From assembly GCA_031376425.1 (NCBI GenBank), contig JANMDR010000102.1, forward strand, positions 1 through 5,290: a stretch of DNA of 5,290 nucleotides, written 5' to 3'. Below the pieces are notes generated by a model that saw nothing but the letters and a program-made list of their open reading frames with translations, made no database searches and was not told the origin of the DNA. Origin of the DNA: JANMDR01 sp031376425. GTDB lineage: Bacteria; Pseudomonadota; Gammaproteobacteria; Burkholderiales; Usitatibacteraceae. Below, piece by piece: positions 1-5,290 of the stretch. The translations under genes were made by a program, and so were the position numbers. Position 1 is the first letter of the stretch. Every line of letters starts with the position of its first letter.

Positions 1-890
1 ACTAAAAACGCTTCTTGCTTTAAGCGCAACTCGCGGCCAGCGGCGGTGCTGTCATCGGGGTAAAGCACCCAATTTAGGCTATCTGCAGCCACTCGATGCG
101 CGGCGGCCACGGCATAATCACCGCGACAAAATGCGGTGAAATCTATCGTGCCTTCAGCACTGGCGTGCCATTGGCGCAGCGTGGAAACACGTTCGCTATG
201 ATGTGCTGGCACAATAAAATCATAGGCCTTCGCTATTAGGCGTTCGGCTGGAACCCAGCGTCTGCCACCACTTTCCGCCCGAACACGTCCCCCAAAGCCA
301 ACCATATATTGGAGTTCCGGACGTGGTACTTCCCAAGGATTGCCATTGCGCATCCAATCATCCGGCTCTTCAACTTGACGGCCTTGTTGAATCTGCTGCG
401 CAAACATACCGTATTGATAACGCAGGCCATAACCAAACGACGGCAAGCCCAATTCTGCGAAAGAATCTAAAAAGCATGCCGCCAAACGGCCTAAGCCACC
501 GTTGCCTAACGCAGCATCGTTTTCACGCTCTAAAATATCTGGCAATTGCTGCCCCACTTTTGCCAATTGCTCGCGCACATTGGTTTCCAAACCAACGGCG
601 GCGAGCGCATTGCCTAAGGCACGGCCCATTAAAAATTCCATTGATAAATAATGCACGCGGCGCACGGCTTCGGAGCGCTTTAGGCTGGCATCTTGCGCTT
701 GGGTGGTGGTCCAGCGTTGCGCCAAGGCATCGCGGCAGGCAGCAGCGGCGGCACGCATACATGATTCGCTATTTACGCCATCGCTAGATTGACCCAGTTC
801 GCGCACAAAAGCTTGCACAAAATTTTTATGCATCGCATCGTCGCGCTCGGTTTTTGTTCCACGTGCTGGAGTGGTGGTCGAATTCGTCAT
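1..890 (-). CDS. glgP: Glycogen/starch/maltodextrin phosphorylase (GT35), N-terminal part, cut by window edge
   Basis: Cytoplasmic PLP-dependent alpha-glucan phosphorylase, which releases glucose-1-phosphate from alpha-1,4-glucan ends using phosphate. The frame is open from ATG at 890 to the left edge: 296 codons of an expected 800 or so, so the C-terminal PLP-lysine domain lies outside. Family landmarks visible: YLSMEFLMGR (residues 81-90), ALGNGGLGRLAACFLDS (127-143), GYGLRYQYGMF (153-163), EPDDW (175-179), NPWE (184-187), and VLYPDDS followed by GRELRLKQ (275-292). The start is supported by AAGGG eight bases upstream; the next Met (residue 20) has no obvious ribosome site. The usual VPGY segment reads VPAHHSE here (227-233), an unusual local variant. 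The visible part looks slightly closer to E. coli GlgP (NPWE, VLYPDDS) than MalP, but divergence from a maltose importer suggests a MalP role. The family is certain; the choice between glgP and malP is not. Confidence 0.93.
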   Translation of the reverse strand, partial: MTNSTTTPARGTKTERDDAMHKNFVQAFVRELGQSSDGVNSESCMRAAAAACRDALAQRWTTTQAQDASLKRSEAVRRVHYLSMEFLMGRALGNALAAVGLETNVREQLAKVGQQLPDILERENDAALGNGGLGRLAACFLDSFAELGLPSFGYGLRYQYGMFAQQIQQGRQVEEPDDWMRNGNPWEVPRPELQYMVGFGGRVRAESGGRRWVPAERLIAKAYDFIVPAHHSERVSTLRQWHASAEGTIDFTAFCRGDYAVAAAHRVAADSLNWVLYPDDSTAAGRELRLKQEAFL

Positions 891-898
891 TATGATTA

Positions 899-903
899 CC
901 CTT
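899..903 (-). promoter_or_regulatory. Ribosome binding site of the phosphorylase gene
   Basis: On the minus strand AAGGG lies eight bases before the ATG at 890. This good Shine-Dalgarno match fixes the first ATG, rather than the internal Met at residue 20, as the start. Confidence 0.75.
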
Positions 904-1001
904 ATTTAGTGAAACATGAGATGCCGCAGATTGCACCGCATCCCTAACATGCGTTGGCACCTTTTCAGGCACTCCCGCCAGTCGTAAGCCATAAGCTAAA
1001 C

Positions 1002-1016
1002 TGTAGTTTTACTACA
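1002..1016. promoter_or_regulatory. Operator candidate 1: perfect 6-3-6 palindrome, HexR-like
   Basis: TGTAGT-TTT-ACTACA is a perfect inverted repeat with 6-bp arms and a 3-bp centre. It sits a few bases downstream of the predicted phosphorylase -10 box (1030-1035, minus strand), so it covers about +7 to +21, a position suited to repression. The form fits the HexR operator consensus as I remember it (TGTARTwwwAYTACA; RpiR family, KDPG-responsive). Naming HexR is inference, as no regulator gene is in the window. Confidence 0.7.
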
Positions 1017-1029
1017 TTATCACGATTTG

Positions 1030-1060
1030 ATTATAGTACAACTTGGCGCTGTAGCGTCAA
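1030..1060 (-). promoter_or_regulatory. Promoter candidate for the phosphorylase gene
   Basis: The minus strand has TTGACG (1055-1060) and a perfect TATAAT (1030-1035), with a longish 19-bp spacer. An alternative -10, TACTAT (1033-1038), gives a 16-bp spacer. Transcription would begin near 1023, leaving a leader of about 130 bases before the ATG at 890. Operator candidate 1 lies just downstream. Confidence 0.6.
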
Positions 1061-1118
1061 GGTTCACGGTAAAAATCGCATAATCTACAGAAAACACCGC
1101 AAATAACAGGCTCAGTGC

Positions 1119-1133
1119 TTTAGCAAAACTACA
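1119..1133 (-). promoter_or_regulatory. Operator candidate 2: near-perfect HexR-like site, minus orientation
   Basis: The plus strand reads TTTAGCAAAACTACA. Its reverse complement, TGTAGTTTTGCTAAA, differs from the site at 1278-1292 at one of 15 positions. The two share the same off-palindrome G in the right arm. It is about 60 bp upstream of the phosphorylase -35 and only 2 bp from the AAAGCGCTTT palindrome. Confidence 0.55.
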
Positions 1134-1135
1134 AG

Positions 1136-1145
1136 AAAGCGCTTT
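1136..1145. promoter_or_regulatory. LacI/CRE-like palindrome AAAGCGCTTT
   Basis: This perfect 10-bp palindrome is centred on CG, the form typical of LacI-family operators (compare the CRE core GAAAGCGCTTTC; here the flanks give GAAAGCGCTTTG). It directly follows operator candidate 2. It could bind a LacI-type maltose repressor (MalR/MalI-like) or similar. Such a short palindrome can also arise by chance, so the function is inference. Confidence 0.4.
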
Positions 1146-1161
1146 GATTTCGCGCAAAGCG
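1140..1161. repeat. Inverted repeat CGCTTTG / CAAAGCG
   Basis: CGCTTTG (1140-1146) and CAAAGCG (1155-1161) form a 7-bp inverted repeat around an 8-base centre. The larger word CGCAAAGCG (1153-1161) recurs exactly at 1340-1348, so the CAAAGCG half-site occurs three times in the control region. This may be a second operator family or a small hairpin. No T-run follows, so it is not an intrinsic terminator. Confidence 0.4.
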
Positions 1162-1176
1162 TGCTGCTAGCCTAAA

Positions 1177-1193
1177 GAATAAATAACTTATTC
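1177..1193. repeat. Inverted repeat GAATAA-N5-TTATTC
   Basis: Perfect 6-bp arms, GAATAA (1177-1182) and TTATTC (1188-1193), flank a 5-bp centre, with the 17-bp size of an operator. It matches no regulator I recognise and is AT-rich, so chance is a real possibility. Confidence 0.3.
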
Positions 1194-1277
1194 GCGGCAA
1201 CTGCTCTGGTAGTTAGGCAGATTTCCTAGAAAATGGCGAAAATTTGCACCCTCCTAATAAATACTTACTGCACATGT

Positions 1278-1292
1278 TGTAGTTTTGCTACA
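1278..1292 (+). promoter_or_regulatory. Operator candidate 3: near-perfect HexR-like site
   Basis: TGTAGT-TTT-GCTACA matches the perfect site at 1002-1016 at 14 of 15 positions and keeps TGTAG/CTACA arms. It lies about 70 bp upstream of the predicted malK -35 box, a position suited to activation or to looping with the promoter-proximal site at 1382-1396. A weak extended -10 (TGCTACACT) overlaps it but has no good -35. Confidence 0.6.
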
Positions 1293-1360
1293 CTATCATT
1301 GAAAAATTCATCTAAACCATCGTTTTAAGGCCTAACTCTCGCAAAGCGACCACCAGCCGA

Positions 1361-1389
1361 TTGCAGCACTGCTTTTGCGCGTGTATATT
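1361..1389 (+). promoter_or_regulatory. Promoter candidate for the malKEF operon
   Basis: TTGCAG (1361-1366) and TATATT (1384-1389) are separated by an optimal 17 bp. Each differs from the sigma70 consensus at two positions or fewer. Transcription would begin near 1396, giving a leader of about 90 bases before the malK ATG at 1488. Confidence 0.5.
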
Positions 1390-1396
1390 TACTACG
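1382..1396 (+). promoter_or_regulatory. Operator candidate 4: degenerate HexR-like site over the malK -10
   Basis: TGTATATTTACTACG matches the perfect palindrome at 12 of 15 positions. The right arm, ACTAC, is intact. It overlaps the predicted malK -10 box and start point, mirroring the placement of candidate 1 at the phosphorylase promoter. The degeneracy makes it the weakest of the four. Confidence 0.35.
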
Positions 1397-1438
1397 GTTT
1401 AGCGTAATTTCAAACATAAATCAAAAGAATGACTGACA

Positions 1439-1453
1439 AACTTACGTTAAGTT
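1439..1453. repeat. 15-bp palindrome in the malK leader
   Basis: AACTTA-CGT-TAAGTT is a perfect inverted repeat with 6-bp arms and a 3-bp centre. It falls about 24 bases before the malK ribosome site, inside the predicted leader. It could be an operator for another regulator or a weak leader hairpin. I do not recognise its binding protein. Confidence 0.35.
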
Positions 1454-1476
1454 AAGGGTCGGCAAATACAGAATTC

Positions 1477-1483
1477 GAGGAGA
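1477..1483 (+). promoter_or_regulatory. Ribosome binding site of malK
   Basis: GAGGAGA is a strong Shine-Dalgarno match; its GGAG core ends five bases before the ATG at 1488. It is the best ribosome site in the operon, in line with malE and malF depending partly on translation from upstream. Confidence 0.8.
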
Positions 1484-1487
1484 AGTT

Positions 1488-2648
1488 ATGGCGGACGTTC
1501 GACTAGTAGGCGGCCAAAAGTCTTTTGGTGACGTACATGTATTGCGCGACATCAATTTAGAAGTACAGGATGGCGAGTTTATGGTGTTTGTCGGCCCATC
1601 GGGCTGTGGCAAATCAACCTTGCTGCGCATGATTGCCGGTCTAGAAGAAATCACTGGTGGTACTTTAAGCATCGGCGGCAGAGTCGTCAATGAGGTGCCC
1701 CCCGCCCAGCGCGGCATTGCCATGGTGTTTCAGTCCTACGCCTTATATCCGCACATGAACTTGTACGACAATATGGCCTTTGGCCTGAAGCTTGCGAATG
1801 TGCCCAAGCCAGAAATTGATCGCCTAGTGCAACAGGCGGCGAAAATCTTAAATATCGATCATCTGCTCGACCGCAAACCAAAAGATCTATCCGGCGGCCA
1901 GCGCCAGCGCGTTGCCATTGGCCGTGCCATTGTGCGCAAGCCGGATGTATTTTTATTTGATGAACCGCTATCCAATCTTGATGCCGCCCTGCGGGTGCGC
2001 ATGCGCTATGAATTCGCTAAGCTGCATAAAGAGCTTAAAACCACGATGATTTATGTCACCCATGACCAAGTTGAGGCCATGACCTTAGCTGATCGTATTG
2101 TGGTACTCTCCGCTGGAAAAATTGAGCAAGTAGGCGCGCCCCTAGACCTTTACGAGCACCCAGATAATTTATTTGTTGCAGGCTTTATCGGCTCGCCACG
2201 GATGAACTTTATCGAAGCCGAATTATTGTCTGCCAGCGCTACCGAGGCCACCGTAAAGCTAAAAGACGGTGCAACGGTACGCTGTGCACTAGAAGGCACA
2301 TCACTACCTAGTATCAAGGCAGGCGATAAGGTGACCTTGGGTGTGCGGCCAGAGCATTTTCAAATCGCCGCAAGAGACGCTATTGAAAACAGCAATTTGA
2401 GCTATGTAAATAGTACTGTTACCTTTGTAGAATCGCTCGGCAGTTCCACCCAAGCTTATTGCGAGTTTCCAGGGTCTGAAGATGTATCGTGCTTATTTGA
2501 TGGCCGCACCCGTATTCAATCAGGTGACACCATTCGCTTAGGCATTCCGGCTACGGCTACTTACTTATTCGATGCGACTGGTCACGCCGCCAAGCGTACA
2601 GCTCAAGTCTTGGCACCGCAGTTACAACCCACGCAAGCGGCGGCATAA
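1488..2648 (+). CDS. malK: MalK, ATPase subunit of the maltose/maltodextrin ABC importer
   Basis: ATPase of the MalFGK2 importer, a dimer on the inner face of the membrane that powers maltose/maltodextrin uptake. The 386 residues align nearly gap-free with E. coli MalK (371 aa). Walker A GPSGCGKST is at 36-44, Q-loop Gln82, signature LSGGQ 134-138, Walker B with D158-E159, D-loop SNLD 162-165 and switch His192. A C-terminal regulatory domain follows (from about 235), with RPEHF near residue 290. The protein ends in an Ala/Gln-rich tail about 15 residues longer than in E. coli. Positions where E. coli MalK contacts EIIA-Glc differ: Lys119 for Glu, Asp124 for Ala and Leu228 for Arg, while Phe241 is kept. 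It is the first gene of the operon, and its TAA shares one base with the malE ATG. UgpC-type ATPases are related, but the MalE and MalF neighbours settle the assignment. Confidence 0.97.
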   Translation: MADVRLVGGQKSFGDVHVLRDINLEVQDGEFMVFVGPSGCGKSTLLRMIAGLEEITGGTLSIGGRVVNEVPPAQRGIAMVFQSYALYPHMNLYDNMAFGLKLANVPKPEIDRLVQQAAKILNIDHLLDRKPKDLSGGQRQRVAIGRAIVRKPDVFLFDEPLSNLDAALRVRMRYEFAKLHKELKTTMIYVTHDQVEAMTLADRIVVLSAGKIEQVGAPLDLYEHPDNLFVAGFIGSPRMNFIEAELLSASATEATVKLKDGATVRCALEGTSLPSIKAGDKVTLGVRPEHFQIAARDAIENSNLSYVNSTVTFVESLGSSTQAYCEFPGSEDVSCLFDGRTRIQSGDTIRLGIPATATYLFDATGHAAKRTAQVLAPQLQPTQAAA

Positions 2649-3862
2649 TGCGGCGCAATCCTGCCCTAGCGATTGCGCTTACCGTAGCAAGCGCGTGCAT
2701 CTACGTTACGCCTAACGCATTCGCGAACGAAAAATCTGCCAACCCTTTGCGTCTGATGGTTTGGATCAATAGCGATAAAGGCTATAACGGTCTGCAAAAA
2801 ATTGGCGATGCTTTTGCCAAAGTGTCAGGCATCAATGTGGTGGTACAGCACCCCGAAGGGGCTACCGATAAATTTCAACAAAGTACCGCTGCTGGTAAAG
2901 GCCCGGATATTTTTTGTTGGCCCCATGATCGTTTAGGCGAATGGGCCAAGGCTGGCCTAGTCGTGCCAATTCGCCCAAGCAAAAAATTTCGCGATGAGAT
3001 TGAAGAATCCGCTTGGAAAGCCTTTACCTACAAAGGCAAAACTTGGGGTTATCCGGTATCTATCGAAGCCAATGGCCTGATCTACAACAAAGCGCTAGTG
3101 CCAACGCCGCCAGAAACCTTTGCTGACGTCGTAAAAATTGATGCTGCCATGATGGCGCAAGGTAAAAAAGCCATTTTGTGGGACTTCAATAAATCCTTCT
3201 TCACTTGGCCCATGCTCGCCGGCCCCGGTGGTTATGTGTTTGCCCGCGATGCCAATGGTGACCTTGACCCCAGCAAAGTTGGCGTCAATGATGAAGGCGC
3301 TATTAGCGCTGCCGAAGTGCTGAAGAGCCTTATAGATAAAGGCCAAATGCCCCGTGGTGCGCGTTACGCTAATATGGAAAGCGCGTTTGCACGCGGTGAA
3401 ATTGCCATGATGATTTCGGGACCGTGGGCGTGGGACAACGCGAAAAAAAGTAAAATTGATTTTGGCGTAGCGCCTATTCCTTCCGCCGATGCCGTCGCCG
3501 GAAAGGTATCCAAACCGTTTGTAGGGGTGCTGGGTTGTATGATTGCCGCGCCGAGCAAAATGAAGGATATTTCCCGCGAGTTCTTAGAAAACTATGTGCT
3601 GCGCCCTGAAGGCTTAAAGCTCATCAATGATGACGTAGCACTGGGCGTACCGGCAAATAAAGCGTTCTATACGCAACTATCAAGCGACCCGAATATTCGT
3701 GCCACGATGGAAAACGCAAGACGCGGTGAGCCAGTGCCAAACATTCCGGAAATGGGTAAGTTTTGGCCTGCTGTAGATGCGGCGCTAGAAGCTATTACCA
3801 ATGGCTTGCAATCACCCAAAGACGCGATGAATAACGCCGCCGCACGCATGGCTACCAAGTAA
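2648..3862 (+). CDS. malE: MalE, periplasmic maltose/maltodextrin-binding protein
   Basis: Periplasmic solute-binding protein that captures maltose or maltodextrins and docks on MalFG. It has 404 residues, against 396 in E. coli. The Sec signal peptide has Arg2-Arg3, a hydrophobic core and a likely cut after Ala-Phe-Ala26. Sugar-site residues of E. coli MBP are kept at Asp43-Lys44, Trp91, Asp94-Arg95, Glu140, Trp260 and Trp373 (E. coli D14, K15, W62, D65, R66, E111, W230, W340). Three contact positions differ: E153 is Lys182, Y155 is Phe184 and R344 is Asp377. PFVGVL (290-295), FLENY (312-316), ATMENA (352-357) and PNIP (364-367) are strongly conserved. No clear Shine-Dalgarno precedes the start; the ATG overlaps the malK stop (TAATG), implying translational coupling. 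Confidence 0.97.
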   Translation: MRRNPALAIALTVASACIYVTPNAFANEKSANPLRLMVWINSDKGYNGLQKIGDAFAKVSGINVVVQHPEGATDKFQQSTAAGKGPDIFCWPHDRLGEWAKAGLVVPIRPSKKFRDEIEESAWKAFTYKGKTWGYPVSIEANGLIYNKALVPTPPETFADVVKIDAAMMAQGKKAILWDFNKSFFTWPMLAGPGGYVFARDANGDLDPSKVGVNDEGAISAAEVLKSLIDKGQMPRGARYANMESAFARGEIAMMISGPWAWDNAKKSKIDFGVAPIPSADAVAGKVSKPFVGVLGCMIAAPSKMKDISREFLENYVLRPEGLKLINDDVALGVPANKAFYTQLSSDPNIRATMENARRGEPVPNIPEMGKFWPAVDAALEAITNGLQSPKDAMNNAAARMATK

Positions 3863-3877
3863 TCTGGGGCAAACTAA

Positions 3878-3892
3878 ATGAGCAAAACATGA
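3878..3892 (+). other. Possible four-codon minicistron ahead of malF
   Basis: ATG-AGC-AAA-ACA-TGA (product MSKT) begins eight bases after a GGGG run (3866-3869), which is good ribosome spacing. Its TGA overlaps the malF ATG as ATGA. malF itself has only a weak GAG (3880-3882) six bases upstream. Ribosomes might therefore load at the mini-frame and restart on malF. Chance, or a remnant of an older malF start, is equally possible. Confidence 0.3.
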
Positions 3893-5290
3893 ATGCAATA
3901 ACTTCAACCCAGCCGCAAATTGCCAAACCCGCCAGCGGCTTACTGGCCATGCTTAAGTGGCCGTTTGTAGGTGCACTCGCTTTAAGCATTTTATATTTAA
4001 TTTTTAGTGTGTACGCCGCTGGTCAGCCCCTGTGGGCGCTCGGCATTTTAGTATTAGCGGGCGCGGGATTTTTTGTTTATCTTTCCGATATCGCCTTTGC
4101 TTATCGCTATTTATTTCCCGGTTTGGCGAGCATGGCGGTATTTGTGGCCTTCCCGATGCTGTTCACGGCACAAATTGGTTTTACCAATTATTCGTCCGCG
4201 CATTTGCTTAGTAAAGATCGCGCTACTAGTTATTTGCTAGAGCAAGGGTGGCCTGAAGAAGCACGCACCATGGGCTTCTCATTGCATCGTGATGGTGATG
4301 GTTTGCGCGTCATACTCAAGCAAGCTGAGGCACTTGACGGCGCACCGCCACTACCGACGCTGATATCACCAAAGCTGGATGCCAATTTAAATATCAGCGT
4401 CGAAACCAAACCGCAGATGACGATGCTAGATCAAAGCGGCTACACCCCAACCGCTGCCCTGCCCCTTAATGAAGTGATTGAGCGCCGCACGGCATTGCAA
4501 AAGCTCACCTTAATCGCGCCAGATAAAACCGCACTCAACTACGCTGGTGTGCGTGAATTTGCGCCGATGAAACCGGTGTGGCAACAAGCCGCAGACGGCA
4601 CCCTAACGCAGCTTGAAACCGGCGCTACTTACAAGCCCAATATGGAAACTGGCTATTTTGAAAATGCCAAAGGGGAAGCCTTGCAACCGGGCTTTAAAGT
4701 AGGGGTGGGCTTTGCCAACTATATGCGCATGGTGACCGATCCTGATTTTCGTGGTCCGTTCTTTTCCATATTTTTGTGGACGGTGATGTTCTCCGGCTTA
4801 ACCGTGTTATTTACTGTGGCCGTGGGCATGCCCTTAGCAGTATTACTTAACTGGGAAGCGCTGCAATTTAAGGGGCTGTATCGCACCTTATTGTTCTTAC
4901 CCTATGCCGTGCCTGCGTTTATTTCTATTTTGGTTTTCAAAGGATTGTTTAACCAAAACTTCGGCGAAATCAACGTTATTTTCAATGCTCTGTTTGGCTC
5001 GAAACCGGCGTGGTTTGCGGATCCACTACTCGCTAAAATAATGATTTTGATTGTTAATACATGGCTTGGCTACCCCTACATCATGATTATTTGTAGCGGT
5101 TTAATTAAAGCCATCCCCTCGGATTTATACGAAGCATCCGCCGTATCTGGCGCATCGCCTTGGACTAATTTTGTAAAAATTACTGCGCCTCTCATCATCA
5201 AGCCGCTCACCCCATTATTGATTACCGTGTTCGCGTTTAACTTTAATAATTTTGTGGTGATTGCCCTGCTAACCGATGGCCGCCCCGATT
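3889..5290 (+). CDS. malF: MalF, permease subunit of the maltose importer (C-terminus cut by window edge)
   Basis: Inner-membrane permease that pairs with MalG and holds the transmembrane maltose site. 467 codons are visible, against 514 residues in E. coli MalF. Likely membrane segments are at about 25-43, 49-66, 75-98, 292-317, 331-352, 380-407 and 434-459; the last one or two are beyond the edge. Residues 100-290 form the large periplasmic P2 loop that contacts MalE and is characteristic of proteobacterial MalF. The EAA loop that docks on MalK begins at Glu415-Ala416 (EASAVSGAS; E. coli has Asp where Ser420 is). Maltose contacts are kept at Asn390, Leu393, Gly394, Tyr397, Phe450, Asn451 and Asn454, but E. 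coli Ser433 is Val447. The start gives a Met near the E. coli N-terminus, 26 bases after the malE stop. The upstream ATG at 3878 stops after four codons. malG is expected downstream. Confidence 0.96.
   Translation, partial: MNAITSTQPQIAKPASGLLAMLKWPFVGALALSILYLIFSVYAAGQPLWALGILVLAGAGFFVYLSDIAFAYRYLFPGLASMAVFVAFPMLFTAQIGFTNYSSAHLLSKDRATSYLLEQGWPEEARTMGFSLHRDGDGLRVILKQAEALDGAPPLPTLISPKLDANLNISVETKPQMTMLDQSGYTPTAALPLNEVIERRTALQKLTLIAPDKTALNYAGVREFAPMKPVWQQAADGTLTQLETGATYKPNMETGYFENAKGEALQPGFKVGVGFANYMRMVTDPDFRGPFFSIFLWTVMFSGLTVLFTVAVGMPLAVLLNWEALQFKGLYRTLLFLPYAVPAFISILVFKGLFNQNFGEINVIFNALFGSKPAWFADPLLAKIMILIVNTWLGYPYIMIICSGLIKAIPSDLYEASAVSGASPWTNFVKITAPLIIKPLTPLLITVFAFNFNNFVVIALLTDGRPD

Larger units (their letters stand above)
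891..1487. other. Divergent non-coding control region
   Basis: This 597-bp stretch between the two divergent genes holds no convincing gene on either strand. It is AT-richer than the flanking genes and rich in short inverted repeats, listed separately. It contains a sigma70-like promoter candidate for each direction and four copies of a TGTAG-N5-CTACA type site, which I did not see repeated in the coding parts of the window. No tRNA, terminator or riboswitch structure was recognised. I did not see the E. coli MalT box (GGGGA-type), suggesting that control differs from E. coli. Confidence 0.85.

Noticed and set aside
323..787. 154-residue open frame on the plus strand inside the phosphorylase gene
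   Set aside because: It is antisense to a strongly conserved GT35 coding sequence, has a low-complexity Arg/His-rich product and no ribosome site, so it is a shadow frame.
1016..1021. Second -10-like box GATAAT on the minus strand overlapping operator candidate 1
   Set aside because: No acceptable -35 element lies 16-18 bp upstream; the TTGACG/TATAAT pair is better.
1286..1294. Extended -10 like TGCTACACT overlapping operator candidate 3
   Set aside because: No -35 match at the right distance; the similarity comes from the operator sequence itself.
1442..1723. Minus-strand frame of 93 codons over the malK start
   Set aside because: It is antisense to the Walker A region of malK and its leader, with no recognisable domain; a shadow.
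2687..2698. Possible lipobox in the MalE signal peptide (Ala-Ser-Ala-Cys17)
   Set aside because: The -3 residue is Ala rather than Leu/Val/Ile, and a standard Ala-X-Ala signal peptidase I site follows at 24-26, so a soluble periplasmic protein is more likely.
3863..3888. Search for a terminator or hairpin between malE and malF
   Set aside because: The 26-base gap has no inverted repeat or T-run, so the genes are taken as one transcript.
1..5290. CRISPR arrays, insertion sequences, tRNA genes or prophage genes
   Set aside because: No spaced repeats, transposase or integrase frames, terminal inverted repeats or tRNA-like folds were seen; the window is ordinary metabolic DNA.

Overview
The window is part of a maltose/maltodextrin locus, most likely from a Gram-negative proteobacterium. 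A glucan phosphorylase gene runs to the left and an ABC-importer operon in the order malK-malE-malF runs to the right, with a non-coding region of about 600 bp between them. MalK, MalE and MalF align almost without gaps to the Escherichia coli proteins as I remember them. The importer uses a Sec-exported periplasmic binding protein with no convincing lipobox. The base composition is roughly balanced and TTA leucine codons are common. I cannot separate Gammaproteobacteria from Betaproteobacteria by reading alone.

Layout: 1-890 (minus strand) is the N-terminal 296 codons of a glycogen/maltodextrin phosphorylase, cut by the left edge. 891-1487 is a divergent regulatory region holding a promoter candidate for each side and several inverted repeats. 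1488-2648 is malK, 2648-3862 is malE (stop and start share one base), and 3889-5290 is malF, cut by the right edge about 45-50 codons before its expected end. malG would be expected next but is not visible. lamB, malT or malQ homologues are not in the window.

How the parts fit: MalE captures maltose or maltodextrins in the periplasm, MalF (with the unseen MalG) forms the membrane channel, and MalK hydrolyses ATP to drive import. The phosphorylase then splits alpha-1,4-glucans with phosphate to glucose-1-phosphate. Divergent transcription from one control region implies joint regulation of uptake and breakdown.

The most notable signal is a family of 15-bp sites (perfect form TGTAGT-TTT-ACTACA). 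There is one perfect copy at the phosphorylase start region, two near-perfect copies in mid-region, and one degenerate copy over the malK -10 box. The shape resembles the HexR (RpiR-family) operator as I remember it. The E. coli MalT box was not seen. I found no undescribed system: the genes are a well-known transporter and enzyme. The points of interest are regulation and substitutions at known sugar-contact and EIIA-Glc-contact positions.
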